A stretch of DNA of 64,000 bases from JABDMH01 sp050298535 (GTDB taxonomy: Bacteria > Bacteroidota > Bacteroidia > Chitinophagales > Saprospiraceae). Made by a program: the position numbers and the translations under genes. Positions 35,418 to 44,145 of the stretch are shown here, one piece after another. The DNA is taken from NCBI GenBank assembly GCA_050298535.1, contig JBNKUI010000114.1:65934-129933 (forward strand). Reading direction: 5' to 3'. The notes beneath the pieces are model-generated. The model was given only the letters and a program-made list of their open reading frames with translations. It was not told where the DNA came from and ran no database searches. The number at the start of each line of letters is the position of its first letter. Within the stretch, counting starts at the first letter, position 1.

Positions 35418-36158
35418 TTGACTGGTATAAAGGGATACTATAATCTTTATTTTTCTACTGAGCGCAATCTGGCAAAAAAGCTTCGACCTATTCTGGGATT
35501 TGTTCCCAGAAACATGAAACTGTTTGAGCAGGCTTTTCACCATAAGTCTAACCAAAACGGAGGAAGTGGTAAAGGGCATCGATACAATAATGAAAGGTTG
35601 GAGTACCTGGGAGATGCGCTACTTAGCACCATAGTGGCAGAATATCTCTTTAAAAAGTATCCTGGAGGAAATGAGGGATTTCTCACTAAAATGAGGGCAA
35701 AGATCGTCAAGAGAAAAACGCTAAATTTCATTGGTGATCAGATGGGCCTCGATGTCCTTCTTTTAGAGTACAATAATACCCGGCTCAGTAAGTCCATGCT
35801 GGGTAATGCCCTAGAGGCTCTTGTAGGGGCAGTCTATCTTGAGCGAGGTTATCACCTGACCAAAGCTTTTGTGATAAACAAGGTCTTGAGGTTATATCTT
35901 GATATTCATGAGTTGGAGGTCAACGATGATAACTTCAAAAGTCAACTGTTGGAATGGTGTCAAAAGAATGGCAAGGACATTACCTACGAGGTGTTGGATC
36001 GATTCAAGGTGGATAAAAGGGATCGATTCAAAGTAGCTGTGATGGTGGATGGCAATCAAATGGCAGAAGCAGAGGATTTTAATAAGAAAAGTGCTGAACA
36101 GTCTGCTTCCAGAATCGCACTTCAGCTCATCAGCAAATCTAAGACGAATGCTACTTGA
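35418..36158 (+). CDS. rnc: Ribonuclease III
   Basis: 246 residues from TTG 35418, 7 bp after fabF. Cuts double-stranded RNA in rRNA and mRNA processing. Nuclease signature YNNERLEYLGDALLSTIVAEYL holds the metal-binding Glu and Asp; a second acidic site is in LGNALEALVGAVYLERG. The C-terminal ~70 residues form a dsRNA-binding domain (FKSQLLEWCQKNGKDITYEVL...). A later ATG start would remove part of the conserved N-terminus, so TTG is preferred. Confidence 0.94.
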   Translation: MTGIKGYYNLYFSTERNLAKKLRPILGFVPRNMKLFEQAFHHKSNQNGGSGKGHRYNNERLEYLGDALLSTIVAEYLFKKYPGGNEGFLTKMRAKIVKRKTLNFIGDQMGLDVLLLEYNNTRLSKSMLGNALEALVGAVYLERGYHLTKAFVINKVLRLYLDIHELEVNDDNFKSQLLEWCQKNGKDITYEVLDRFKVDKRDRFKVAVMVDGNQMAEAEDFNKKSAEQSASRIALQLISKSKTNAT

Positions 36159-37096
36159 TGAACACCGACCTACTACCGGCAGCCGACCGTATACTACTCA
36201 TGCAGCGTGGTGTGGATCAGCTTCGGGATTGGCTCGATGATATTCTTCGCATTGGTTTGTTGGAGTATGATTTTTCTGAAACCTCCTTACATGAAATTTC
36301 AAGCCGGTTGGTAGATGCCAAACTAGGTGGACTTGCACGTCGAGTTCGAAGTCTTTCAAACATTCCTAAATCCGACCAAAACTGGAAGGAACGCATGCTG
36401 TTTGAGCTTTCTCAGCTGTATCTATATACTTCAGCATTTCAACGAAGGGAAACACTGCCCGAGTCTATGCAGCATACCATTTACAGTGTCGGTGGTTATA
36501 ATCTTCAGAAATCAAGACTCCCAAAGGATAACGCAATTCGTGATGTATGGATTCTGATCGGCCAGACACACCATCAAGAAGAGCAATTGACCGCTCGAAG
36601 ATCATGGTTTATTGGGGCAAATACAAAGCGTCTCGCATTGGTCCTTGAATTCACTTTCGGTCGAAATAAGTTTGAAATAGACTGGAATATGCATTCTGGT
36701 TACATCGCAGCACTTGTGTATTATCCGGGTACATTTTCACTGAGAGGACATTTGTTTGACGTGGAAACCATGAAAAGGCCAAAGGTCCCACTGCCAGCAT
36801 ATGATCTACTTTCAAAATTTCAAAAACAATTTGCGGTAGCACTTGCTAAAAATCCCTGGATTCGTGCATTCCCATGTAGTCTACGTAATATGCGATTGAT
36901 AGCATCAAATGAAGATATTTTTATCAGAGACGAAGAGGGCACCATGATTCCCATTGCCAATAAGTCTCAGGAGCAAACCTGGTCACTCGTAGCCATCAGT
37001 GGCGGAGCACCGATCTCACTCTTTGGAGAATGGAGTGGATATGACTTTACCCTGCTCTCCTATACCAATTCAGAGGGAGTCAGTCTGCTTCTTTAG
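36158..37096 (+). CDS. Unknown protein coupled to rnc
   Basis: 312 residues from ATG 36158, whose A is also the last base of the rnc stop (TGATG), so translation is probably coupled. An in-frame TTG at 36155 is the alternative. No signal peptide or membrane span. An N-terminal helical part (about 1-90, ADRILLMQRGVDQLRDWLDDILRIG) is followed by a mixed alpha/beta part rich in aromatic residues (RRSWFIGANTKRLALVLEF, IDWNMHSGYIAALVYYPG). I do not recognise a family. It overlaps the convergent FGE gene's end by 4 nt. Confidence 0.7.
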   Translation: MNTDLLPAADRILLMQRGVDQLRDWLDDILRIGLLEYDFSETSLHEISSRLVDAKLGGLARRVRSLSNIPKSDQNWKERMLFELSQLYLYTSAFQRRETLPESMQHTIYSVGGYNLQKSRLPKDNAIRDVWILIGQTHHQEEQLTARRSWFIGANTKRLALVLEFTFGRNKFEIDWNMHSGYIAALVYYPGTFSLRGHLFDVETMKRPKVPLPAYDLLSKFQKQFAVALAKNPWIRAFPCSLRNMRLIASNEDIFIRDEEGTMIPIANKSQEQTWSLVAISGGAPISLFGEWSGYDFTLLSYTNSEGVSLLL

Positions 37097-38220
37097 TCAG
37101 TTTCCAAATCCCGGACACAACGAAACCCAGTGTGTTCCATGCCGGTGTCAGGACTTGTTTTCATGCGGGATGCTACTCGATATCCTGAACAGTAGGAGTC
37201 GCTGCATAAGAAGGATCCTCCTCGAATGACCTTCTTGGGTATGGTGGGTTCGTCCGGGTCTAAGCTCCTTTCAGGACCCATGGGATCCTTGATTTGTCCC
37301 TGCACCTGTGCCTGATTTTGATAATATTGGAAATGATACCAGTCACCCGTCCATTCCCACACATTACCTGCAATATCAAAGAGTCCATATGGATTGGGGT
37401 CAAAGGATTTGACCGGTGCGGTATGGAGATAGTTATCTTCAGGGTCGTGCGTGACGGGAAATTCTCCTTGCCAATAATTCGCCATTTCTGGTGTCAAAGA
37501 GTCATTACCCCAGGGATAGATGTTATTGTAAGTCCCTCCTCTGGCAGCGTACTCCCACTCTGCTTCAGTGGGTAGCCGCTTACCGGCCCATTTGCAATAA
37601 GCCAGGGCGTCGTACCAAGCTACATGCACTACGGGATGATCCATCTTGTCTTCGATATCTGAACCTGGACCATGCGGTTGCCGCCAATTAGCTCCGGGCA
37701 CCATGCGCCACCAGTCGCTAGGGTGATAATATGTGCGGCCGGGAGGAGGAGGATTGAAGACTAATGAAAACGGTTGAATTGCCTCCGGAGGTGGGGGGGG
37801 AGTGCCTTCAGGCAATTGCTTCATCATTTCAGCGATATCTATTTCCTGTTCTGCCACGGTCACATATCCAGTGGCGTCCACAAATTCCTTAAACTCCCGA
37901 TTAGTTACTTCCGTTGCATCCATCCAAAAGCCCCCAACAGAAACAGTGTGTTTGGGCATCTCATCAGTCCGTGCTTGGGCATTATCGCCACCCATATCAA
38001 ACGTGCCACCTTCGATTTTCACCATCCCCTCAAAGTTGCCTGCTTGCTCAGCATCCGGCTGAATGGCATCAATATTACGAAGGTACTGAGCAGTAAGAAA
38101 GTTTTGTCCTTCCGATGCTTCCTCCTTGACCTCTCCGCTGACGATACGGTCGGAGTGACCATCATCGCAACTGATCAACATTCCAAATACAAAAAGAAGG
38201 AAGACTTGAATTACTTTCAT
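37093..38220 (-). CDS. Formylglycine-generating enzyme (sulfatase-modifying factor), lipoprotein
   Basis: 375 residues from ATG 38220, chosen over an in-frame start at 38250 because it begins the lipoprotein signal (MKVIQVFLLFVFGMLISC, lipidated Cys). The rest is an SUMF1/FGE-sulfatase domain: FEGMVKIEGGTFDMGGD, WMDATEVTNREFKEFVDATGY, HPVVHVAWYDALAYCKWAGKRLPTEAEWEYAARGG, PYGLFDIAGNVWEWTGDWY. The two copper-binding cysteines of true FGE are kept as CSDSYC (near residues 339 and 344), unlike many FGE-like proteins. It should oxidise the Cys of CxPSR sulfatases to formylglycine; two such sulfatases lie in this window (41629 and 61006). Export as a lipoprotein means modification would happen in the periplasm. 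Confidence 0.88.
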   Translation of the reverse strand: MKVIQVFLLFVFGMLISCDDGHSDRIVSGEVKEEASEGQNFLTAQYLRNIDAIQPDAEQAGNFEGMVKIEGGTFDMGGDNAQARTDEMPKHTVSVGGFWMDATEVTNREFKEFVDATGYVTVAEQEIDIAEMMKQLPEGTPPPPPEAIQPFSLVFNPPPPGRTYYHPSDWWRMVPGANWRQPHGPGSDIEDKMDHPVVHVAWYDALAYCKWAGKRLPTEAEWEYAARGGTYNNIYPWGNDSLTPEMANYWQGEFPVTHDPEDNYLHTAPVKSFDPNPYGLFDIAGNVWEWTGDWYHFQYYQNQAQVQGQIKDPMGPERSLDPDEPTIPKKVIRGGSFLCSDSYCSGYRVASRMKTSPDTGMEHTGFRCVRDLETD

Positions 38221-38618
38221 TATAAATTGATAAGACCCCAAAGGTATCATGGAATTTATACAGAACCAAGTCAGTGTCGATCAACACCCGTTTTTCAGGG
38301 CATTAAAAAGTGAAAAGAAGTAGTAGAATTGTAGGATATAGCCTCGACTGAATTCGTAGTACCTGCCTATTGGAAGGCGGACCTTGTAAGTGCTACCTGA
38401 AAATGCTATGTCTGAGAAAACTATGTTGCCACTGATGCCCTCAAATGAGTTGAAACCATCCGGGTATATGTCATTTTAATAGGCATACTGCATCCTATTC
38501 ATCACCTTGTCAGAAATAACTCAAAGGATGGATATGAAACTCTGGTGGAATCCTGTATCTTATCCTCTCGCAAAATTTTACTCATATTACACATAATCAC
38601 ATCTAAGGAAAAAAGATC
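38221..38618. other. Intergenic spacer, no clear gene
   Basis: 398 bp between the divergent FGE and galM-like genes. On the minus strand 38281-38475 stays open for about 60 codons (IYPDGFNSFEGISG...) but has no start codon and no recognised domain, so it may be a remnant. No convincing TAnnTTTG promoter was found for either gene. Confidence 0.3.
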
Positions 38619-39785
38619 ATGACAAGATTATTGATACTACTGATGGTCGTAGCTTCTATGGGCTATCTGAGTTGCGGATCTGATGATGCTAAATCTACTA
38701 TGGAAAAAGAAAACATTGATACCGGACTTGAAATCGAAAAGACAGTATTTGGCCAAACTCCAGAAGGCATGGCTGATCTTTTTCACTTAAAGAATCGGAA
38801 TGGTATGGAAGTTTCGCTTACAAACTGGGGCGGCATTATTGTGACCATCTCAGTAGCAGATCGCAATGGCAATTTTGAGAATGTAAATCTGGGCTTTGAT
38901 AGTCTCAGTACCTATGTCGAGAGAAATCCATTCTTCGGTGCCTTGGTGGGAAGATATGGAAACCGCATTGGCGGAGCGAGTTTTGAGATTGATGGTACGG
39001 AGTACCCACTACTTAAAAACAATGGTGAAAACCACCTTCATGGAGGCGGAAAGGGATTCGACAAGAAGCTCTACACAGCAGAGATGATTGAGACTGACAA
39101 CCATGTAGGGGTCCGCTTATCGCGCACCAGTCCTGATATGGAGGAAGGGTATCCCGGCAATCTCGCTGTGGAGGTCACGTATACCCTGGATAACAATAAT
39201 ACACTGACCATTGACTACAAGGCGACGACAGATAAAAAGACCCATGTCAATCTGACTAATCATGCATACTTTAATCTGGCAGGTGATGGAAGTGGAGATA
39301 TTCTCAATCATTTTGTATCCATCAATGCTGATCGCTATACGCCCGTGGATGATGGTTTGATTCCCACAGGTGAACTAGCACCTGTCGAAGGAACACCTTT
39401 TGACTTTCGCGGTGCAACGATGATCGGAGCACGTATCGATGAGGACCATCCACAACTACAGATAGGTGGTGGGTATGATCATAATTATGTACTTAATCAT
39501 GAGCCGGGAGGTGGAAGGATGCAAATGGCCGCCACCGTGTATGAACCAGACTCAGGTAGATATATGGAAATTCATACTACCGAGCCAGGTGTTCAATTTT
39601 ATACAGGCAATTTCCTGCAAGAGATGACAGGGATGGGCGGTCGCACCTATAATCGTAGAGGTGGCTTCTGCTTTGAAACGCAGCATTTTCCAGATAGCCC
39701 CAACAGGCCCGAGTTTCCTTCCACCCTTATAGAACCAGGGCAGACCTACTCTTCGACTACATCTTTTACTTTTTCAGCAAAATAA
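38619..39785 (+). CDS. galM: Aldose 1-epimerase (galactose mutarotase), lipoprotein
   Basis: 388 residues, ATG start. Signal ends in GYLSCGSD (lipobox), so it is periplasmic and membrane-anchored. Catalyses alpha/beta anomer exchange of aldoses. Family motifs: GALVGRYGNRIGGASFEIDG, NNGENHLHGGGKGFDKKL (His), VNLTNHAYFNLAG (catalytic His), GVQFYTGNF and CFETQHFPDSPNRPEFPS (catalytic Glu region). First of a plus-strand pair with a dehydrogenase 33 bp downstream. Confidence 0.92.
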   Translation: MTRLLILLMVVASMGYLSCGSDDAKSTMEKENIDTGLEIEKTVFGQTPEGMADLFHLKNRNGMEVSLTNWGGIIVTISVADRNGNFENVNLGFDSLSTYVERNPFFGALVGRYGNRIGGASFEIDGTEYPLLKNNGENHLHGGGKGFDKKLYTAEMIETDNHVGVRLSRTSPDMEEGYPGNLAVEVTYTLDNNNTLTIDYKATTDKKTHVNLTNHAYFNLAGDGSGDILNHFVSINADRYTPVDDGLIPTGELAPVEGTPFDFRGATMIGARIDEDHPQLQIGGGYDHNYVLNHEPGGGRMQMAATVYEPDSGRYMEIHTTEPGVQFYTGNFLQEMTGMGGRTYNRRGGFCFETQHFPDSPNRPEFPSTLIEPGQTYSSTTSFTFSAK

Positions 39786-39818
39786 TTCAAATCAAAAACT
39801 ATAAAACAGCACTAGAAA

Positions 39819-40718
39819 ATGGCATTTACACTTTCTAAGGAGACACGAATTGGATGGATAGGTACTGGAGTGATGGGCGTTTCCATGGCAGGGCACCTTA
39901 TGGACAATGGATATGCAGTGTCGGTCTTCAATAGAACGAAATCTAAAGCGGATCCCCTTATTGAAAAGGGAGCGACTTGGAAGAACTCACCCAAGGAAGT
40001 AGCGGAAAATTCAGACGTAATTTTTACCATCGTAGGTTTTCCTCAGGATGTGGAGGAAGTATATTTTGGTGAAAATGGCATCATGTCTGGTGTCGCTTCG
40101 GGGGCGATGCTGGTGGATATGACCACCACGGCTCCAAGTCTGGCAGTGAGAATCTATGAGGCAGCACAAGAAAAAAAAGTGGGGTCGATTGATGCCCCGG
40201 TGTCTGGAGGAGATGTGGGGGCTAAAAATGGTACACTTTCCATCATGGTGGGAGGTGATAAGCAAGACGTAGATGCAATCATGCCCTTGTTTGAGATTAT
40301 GGGAAAGGGTATCGTGTATGAAGGTAAAGCAGGGTCAGGACAGCATACCAAAATGTGTAACCAGATCACTATTTCAGGTACGATGGTGGGAGTCTGTGAA
40401 AGCTTACTATATGCTCAAAAGGCAGGCCTTGATCTGAACACCATGCTGGAAGCCATCAGCGGGGGTGCTGCAGGATGTTGGTCATTGTCAAATCTGGCTC
40501 CCAGAATTGTAAATCGGAATTTTGAGCCCGGATTTTACGTCGAGCACTTCGTTAAAGATATGGAGTTAGCCCTGGCTGAGGCACGACGTATGAACCTGGC
40601 GCTGCCTGGACTGGCACTGGTACATCAACTCTATAAGGCGGTTGAGGCCCAAGGGTATAGTAAAAAAGGTACCCAGGCATTGACTTTGGCACTTGAGCAT
40701 ATCAACAATGTACAATAG
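39819..40718 (+). CDS. 3-hydroxyisobutyrate / tartronate-semialdehyde reductase-like dehydrogenase
   Basis: 299 residues, ATG start. Beta-hydroxyacid dehydrogenase family: Rossmann motif IGWIGTGVMGVSMAGHLMDNG, then FNRTKSKAD after strand 2, substrate motif DAPVSGGDVGAKNGTLSIMVGG and catalytic Lys in GSGQHTKMCNQI. Members reduce or oxidise 3-hydroxyacids such as tartronate semialdehyde, 3-hydroxyisobutyrate or sulfolactaldehyde; which one cannot be told. Probably in one transcript with the epimerase; a hydroxypyruvate-isomerase-like gene lies nearby on the other strand. Confidence 0.88.
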   Translation: MAFTLSKETRIGWIGTGVMGVSMAGHLMDNGYAVSVFNRTKSKADPLIEKGATWKNSPKEVAENSDVIFTIVGFPQDVEEVYFGENGIMSGVASGAMLVDMTTTAPSLAVRIYEAAQEKKVGSIDAPVSGGDVGAKNGTLSIMVGGDKQDVDAIMPLFEIMGKGIVYEGKAGSGQHTKMCNQITISGTMVGVCESLLYAQKAGLDLNTMLEAISGGAAGCWSLSNLAPRIVNRNFEPGFYVEHFVKDMELALAEARRMNLALPGLALVHQLYKAVEAQGYSKKGTQALTLALEHINNVQ

Positions 40719-40738
40719 GTCGCGTCCCAAACAAGTTC

Positions 40739-41607
40739 ATAAAATTTTCTATTGCCAAACTTCTCTTAGCCTTTATTCTATCGGCAAATTGTTAGAACAT
40801 CGCTGACGCTCAAGTGGATGTCGAGATGAGCACGGACTCACAGGTATGGCTGGAGCGTCTGGATGAGGCACTGGTAAAATATGACTTCGAGGAGCGACCA
40901 ATGATCTAGTATTGCCGTACCGACTCTTCACTTCTGCAGAAAATAATGGGGATCTTCCGTTGGTGATTTTTCTGTACGGGCGAGGAGACCACGGTTCGGA
41001 TAATAGTCGACAGCCCTGGTAGAACATTGGTTTGTTTACCAATGAATATTCTATATTAAGTAAGCAGATGCAACGGCAATTTCCTTGTTATACATTAGTA
41101 CCACAATGCTCTGATAAAACGAGAAATGAAGAATGGGCAAAATGGGTAGGAAATCGCCGGATACACCTTTTAAAGGTCTGGGCAAGGATGGCTCATACCA
41201 TATGCATGACAAACCTTCCGATTCAGGAAAGGCAACTCGCGAACTATGCCTATGATATCGATCAGGACAGAGTATACATGGTCGGGATATCGATGGGTGG
41301 TTTCGGTACCTGGGAATTTGCAGCCAGAGGGCCTGATTTGTTTGCGGCCGCGGTACCAATGGCCGGCTTCTCAGATCCCACCCAATTAAATAAGATTGAT
41401 CATATACCATTTTGAATATTTCACGGAGGTGCAGATAAGGCAAATCCTGTAGAAGGTTCACGCATCACGTACGATCTTTTGCGGGAGCATGGAGCCGAGG
41501 TAAAGTATACTGAGTACGAAGCCACAGGTCACAGTGAGGCTTTTCACACGGCTTTTCTCGAAAAGGATCTCATTCCCTGGATTTTTACTCATACAAAAGG
41601 GGATTGA
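40739..41607 (+). pseudogene. Dead secreted alpha/beta hydrolase (esterase/phospholipase-like)
   Basis: Reading across frames recovers a secreted hydrolase: signal-like IKFSIAKLLLAFILSANC, LPYRLFTSAENNGDLPLVIFLYGRG, FTNEYSILSKQMQRQFPCY, LVPQCSDKT, RVYMVGISMGGFGTWEFAAR (nucleophile Ser in GxSxG) and ATGHSEAFHTAF (catalytic His). Lesions seen: ATA instead of a start at 40739; stops at 40793, 40907, 41020 and 41413 (the last replaces a probable Trp); a frame change near 40900; and two frame changes near 41150 and 41245 with an apparent small deletion between them. FLYGRG has Tyr where FLHGRG is usual. Flanked by carbohydrate genes, it was probably part of that set. Confidence 0.88.
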
Positions 41608-41628
41608 GACCCTATGGGAAGCAGTCGG

Positions 41629-43146
41629 CTAGTCGATGTTTAGAGATATTAATGAGTCGATATTTTCTGTCGTATCATGATCACCCACTTGATGTTTTAA
41701 CTCAAGAAGCCGACTCTTCATGGATCGAATGATGTCTTGATATTCCGCATCACGATAGGCATTGTACGCTTCGTGGGGATCCTTTTCCAGGTCATAAAAC
41801 TCCCATGCAGGACTTGTCGGCACACTATCCGAACCCGGCATATCCAGGGGATGTCCATAAAACAAGGCGAGTTTGTATCGATCATTTCTAAGTCCCAGAT
41901 GAGCCGGGCGCACTTCCTGGTGCAACCAGTATCGGTAGTAAAGATCATTTCTCCAGTCGGTAGGCGTGTTTCCCCGGAGATTGTCTCTAAAACTGATGCC
42001 CTTCATATAGGATGGAATGGAAACACCACCATAGTCCAGGAAGAGAGCAGGGAAATCAAGATTTAGGATCATGTCACGATTCGTGATTCCAGCCTCAATT
42101 TCAGTTGGGTACCGGATGATGAATGGCATTTGAATCGCTTCTTCGTAGATCATTCGTTTATCAAAAAAGCCATGTTCTCCAAGGAAGTATCCCTGATCGG
42201 CGCAGTATATGACTACCGTGTTGTCTCCCAGACCTTCATGATCCAGGTAGTTAAGTAGTTTGCCGATATTGTCATCGATGGCGGCACCACTGCGCAAAAA
42301 GTCTTTCACAAATTTCTGATAAACCTTCGACCGAGCCGGTCTTCGATCTAATCCCTCCAGACTGAAAGGCATACCAGGATAACGTGTGCCCAATGAGTCG
42401 TGTGTATATCGATTGCCCAGGATATCCAGTTTCTGGCCAATGAAGGTTCTGCCATTGGTCTCTTCTCCAAAGTCGTATAGCGAGGCCGGTTCGGGCATGG
42501 TTACATCAGCATACATTGTGTCATATCGTGCCGGATAATCAAAAGGTTCGTGTGTCGCTTTGAAATGACACATCAAAAAGAAAGGTTCTTCCCGATTTCG
42601 CTGGTTTAGCCATTCCAGGGCCAGGTCACTGATTACGTCACTGGAAAATCCTTGAAACTCTCTGCCATCTGGCCAGTTGCTCTCGTCTCGGAGGATTGGG
42701 TTATTGTATCGTCCCTGACCAGGTAGGACCTCATAGTAGTCAAATCCGGCAGGTTTTTGTTTGAGGTGCCATTTGCCGACCAGAGCCGTTTGATATCCTG
42801 CAGACTGTAGCTCCTTGGCCACATTATTACTATCAGGATGTAAACCCTCGCTAAGAGTGTATATTCCATTTTGATGACTATATCTACCCGTCATGATCGA
42901 AGCCCGGCTGGGAACGCATATCGAATTGGTACAAAAGACCTGGGTTAGTATAGCCCCTTCAGCAGCCAAGCGGCGAATGTTTGGAGTCCTTGCATAATCT
43001 TTAAATATCTCGTCATAGATACCCCAGGCTTGAGAGGTGTGATCATCTGACATGATAAAGAGGATATTAGGACGCTCTGTACCAACATCTCCAGGTGTAT
43101 TACAAGAAATGTATAACAGAAAGAAAAGTAGCATTAGTCGATTCAT
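41629..43146 (-). CDS. Sulfatase (formylglycine-dependent), lipoprotein
   Basis: 505 residues, ATG start. Signal ends in LLYISCNT (lipobox). Metal site ILFIMSDDHTSQ (Asp34, Asp35); activation motif CVPSRASIMTGR at 77-88, where Cys77 is to be oxidised to formylglycine; later AYLVGKWHLKQK-like residues (ALVGKWHLK), MCHFKATHEPF and VIYCADQGYFLGEHGFFDKR. Architecture is that of S1 arylsulfatase/iduronate-2-sulfatase-like enzymes acting on sulfated glycans in the periplasm. Subfamily and substrate are not assignable from reading alone. Minus strand, followed upstream by the isomerase-like gene. Confidence 0.93.
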   Translation of the reverse strand: MNRLMLLFFLLYISCNTPGDVGTERPNILFIMSDDHTSQAWGIYDEIFKDYARTPNIRRLAAEGAILTQVFCTNSICVPSRASIMTGRYSHQNGIYTLSEGLHPDSNNVAKELQSAGYQTALVGKWHLKQKPAGFDYYEVLPGQGRYNNPILRDESNWPDGREFQGFSSDVISDLALEWLNQRNREEPFFLMCHFKATHEPFDYPARYDTMYADVTMPEPASLYDFGEETNGRTFIGQKLDILGNRYTHDSLGTRYPGMPFSLEGLDRRPARSKVYQKFVKDFLRSGAAIDDNIGKLLNYLDHEGLGDNTVVIYCADQGYFLGEHGFFDKRMIYEEAIQMPFIIRYPTEIEAGITNRDMILNLDFPALFLDYGGVSIPSYMKGISFRDNLRGNTPTDWRNDLYYRYWLHQEVRPAHLGLRNDRYKLALFYGHPLDMPGSDSVPTSPAWEFYDLEKDPHEAYNAYRDAEYQDIIRSMKSRLLELKHQVGDHDTTENIDSLISLNID

Positions 43147-43220
43147 AAACCTATGATAGAAAAATTCACCCGCTTATCTCAGATTCATCCCATTCAGTAT
43201 CATGAACCGCTCCCCAACCT

Positions 43221-44123
43221 CTATTTGGGATCGACCGATCGATAAGCTTCCAGTGCTTTTTGTGCCCCTTCTTTACCCGGTAGCGAGGTGCCATGCTCCA
43301 GACCCACAAATCCACGATACCCCTTGTCGTGGACGTGCTGCAAGGCATTCCAAAAATTGATTTCTCCCGAAGTCGGTTCATCACGGCCGGGTGTATCACC
43401 CATCTGAATGTAGGCGATCTCATCCCAGGCCAGGTCCAGGGTGGGCAATACATTGCCTTCTTCGATTTGGACATGATAAAAATCGAAGAGCACTTTTACA
43501 CTGGGATGATTTACTGCTTTGGCCAGCGCATACGCTTGCGGAATCGTGCGAAGAAACATTCCGGGATGGTCGTGTTTGGCATTCATACTTTCCATGACCA
43601 TGATCAGATCATGTTTTTCATATATCTCGGCGATCCGTCGCAACAGGTCGATGGCATTGGCCATTTGAAACTCATAAGGAAGTTTGGGATGAGCGACACC
43701 GAGTACATTATGTACGAACTTTGTTCCCATTCTTTGAGCAATTTCCACCGATTTTTCGATATCATCCAGGACGCCCTTTCGCAGCGCCTCGTCTGTACCG
43801 GCGAAGGTGATGTCCTCGAACGTCATGGTCCCCACAAACTGGCCAAACTCCATCCCAAGATTTTGAACGGTACTGCTGATCTTCTCCTGCTCTTGCACCG
43901 ATCGAAATTTGAGACCCGTATTTTCCCATGCCCTGAAACCCTGGTCATAACCCCACTTGATCTGGTCGATGGGATCATCGCCTGCCAGTGCTGAAAAAAT
44001 GCCAAAGTCGGGTGAGAACTTCATATTGAAGGTTTCCTCTAATCGGGAACCGAAGACAGAAGGTAAGCTAGCAGTTGCCATTCCGGCCAATCCCATGTTC
44101 TTACAGAAGTTGCGACGATTCAT
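43221..44123 (-). CDS. Tat-exported hydroxypyruvate isomerase-like TIM-barrel protein
   Basis: 300 residues, ATG start. N-terminus MNRRNFCKNMGLAGMATASL has a twin-arginine motif, so it is probably exported folded. The body is a sugar phosphate isomerase/epimerase-like (xylose isomerase-like) TIM barrel: LIMVMESMNAKHDHPGMF (metal Glu), VKVLFDFYHVQIEEGN (metal Asp and His), YIQMGDTPGRDEPTSGEINF (the Hyi signature) and VGLEHGTS (metal Glu). Hyi interconverts hydroxypyruvate and tartronate semialdehyde, but exported homologues may act on other sugars. Next to the sulfatase and the 1036-residue lipoprotein, same strand. Confidence 0.88.
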   Translation of the reverse strand: MNRRNFCKNMGLAGMATASLPSVFGSRLEETFNMKFSPDFGIFSALAGDDPIDQIKWGYDQGFRAWENTGLKFRSVQEQEKISSTVQNLGMEFGQFVGTMTFEDITFAGTDEALRKGVLDDIEKSVEIAQRMGTKFVHNVLGVAHPKLPYEFQMANAIDLLRRIAEIYEKHDLIMVMESMNAKHDHPGMFLRTIPQAYALAKAVNHPSVKVLFDFYHVQIEEGNVLPTLDLAWDEIAYIQMGDTPGRDEPTSGEINFWNALQHVHDKGYRGFVGLEHGTSLPGKEGAQKALEAYRSVDPK

Positions 44124-44145
44124 AGTTATTGCTTCATAGTTAAGT

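Noticed and set aside
41032..41415. Intact small hydrolase gene
   Set aside because: It is only the middle of the decayed alpha/beta hydrolase; the homologous frame continues past the stop at 41413 and before 41032.
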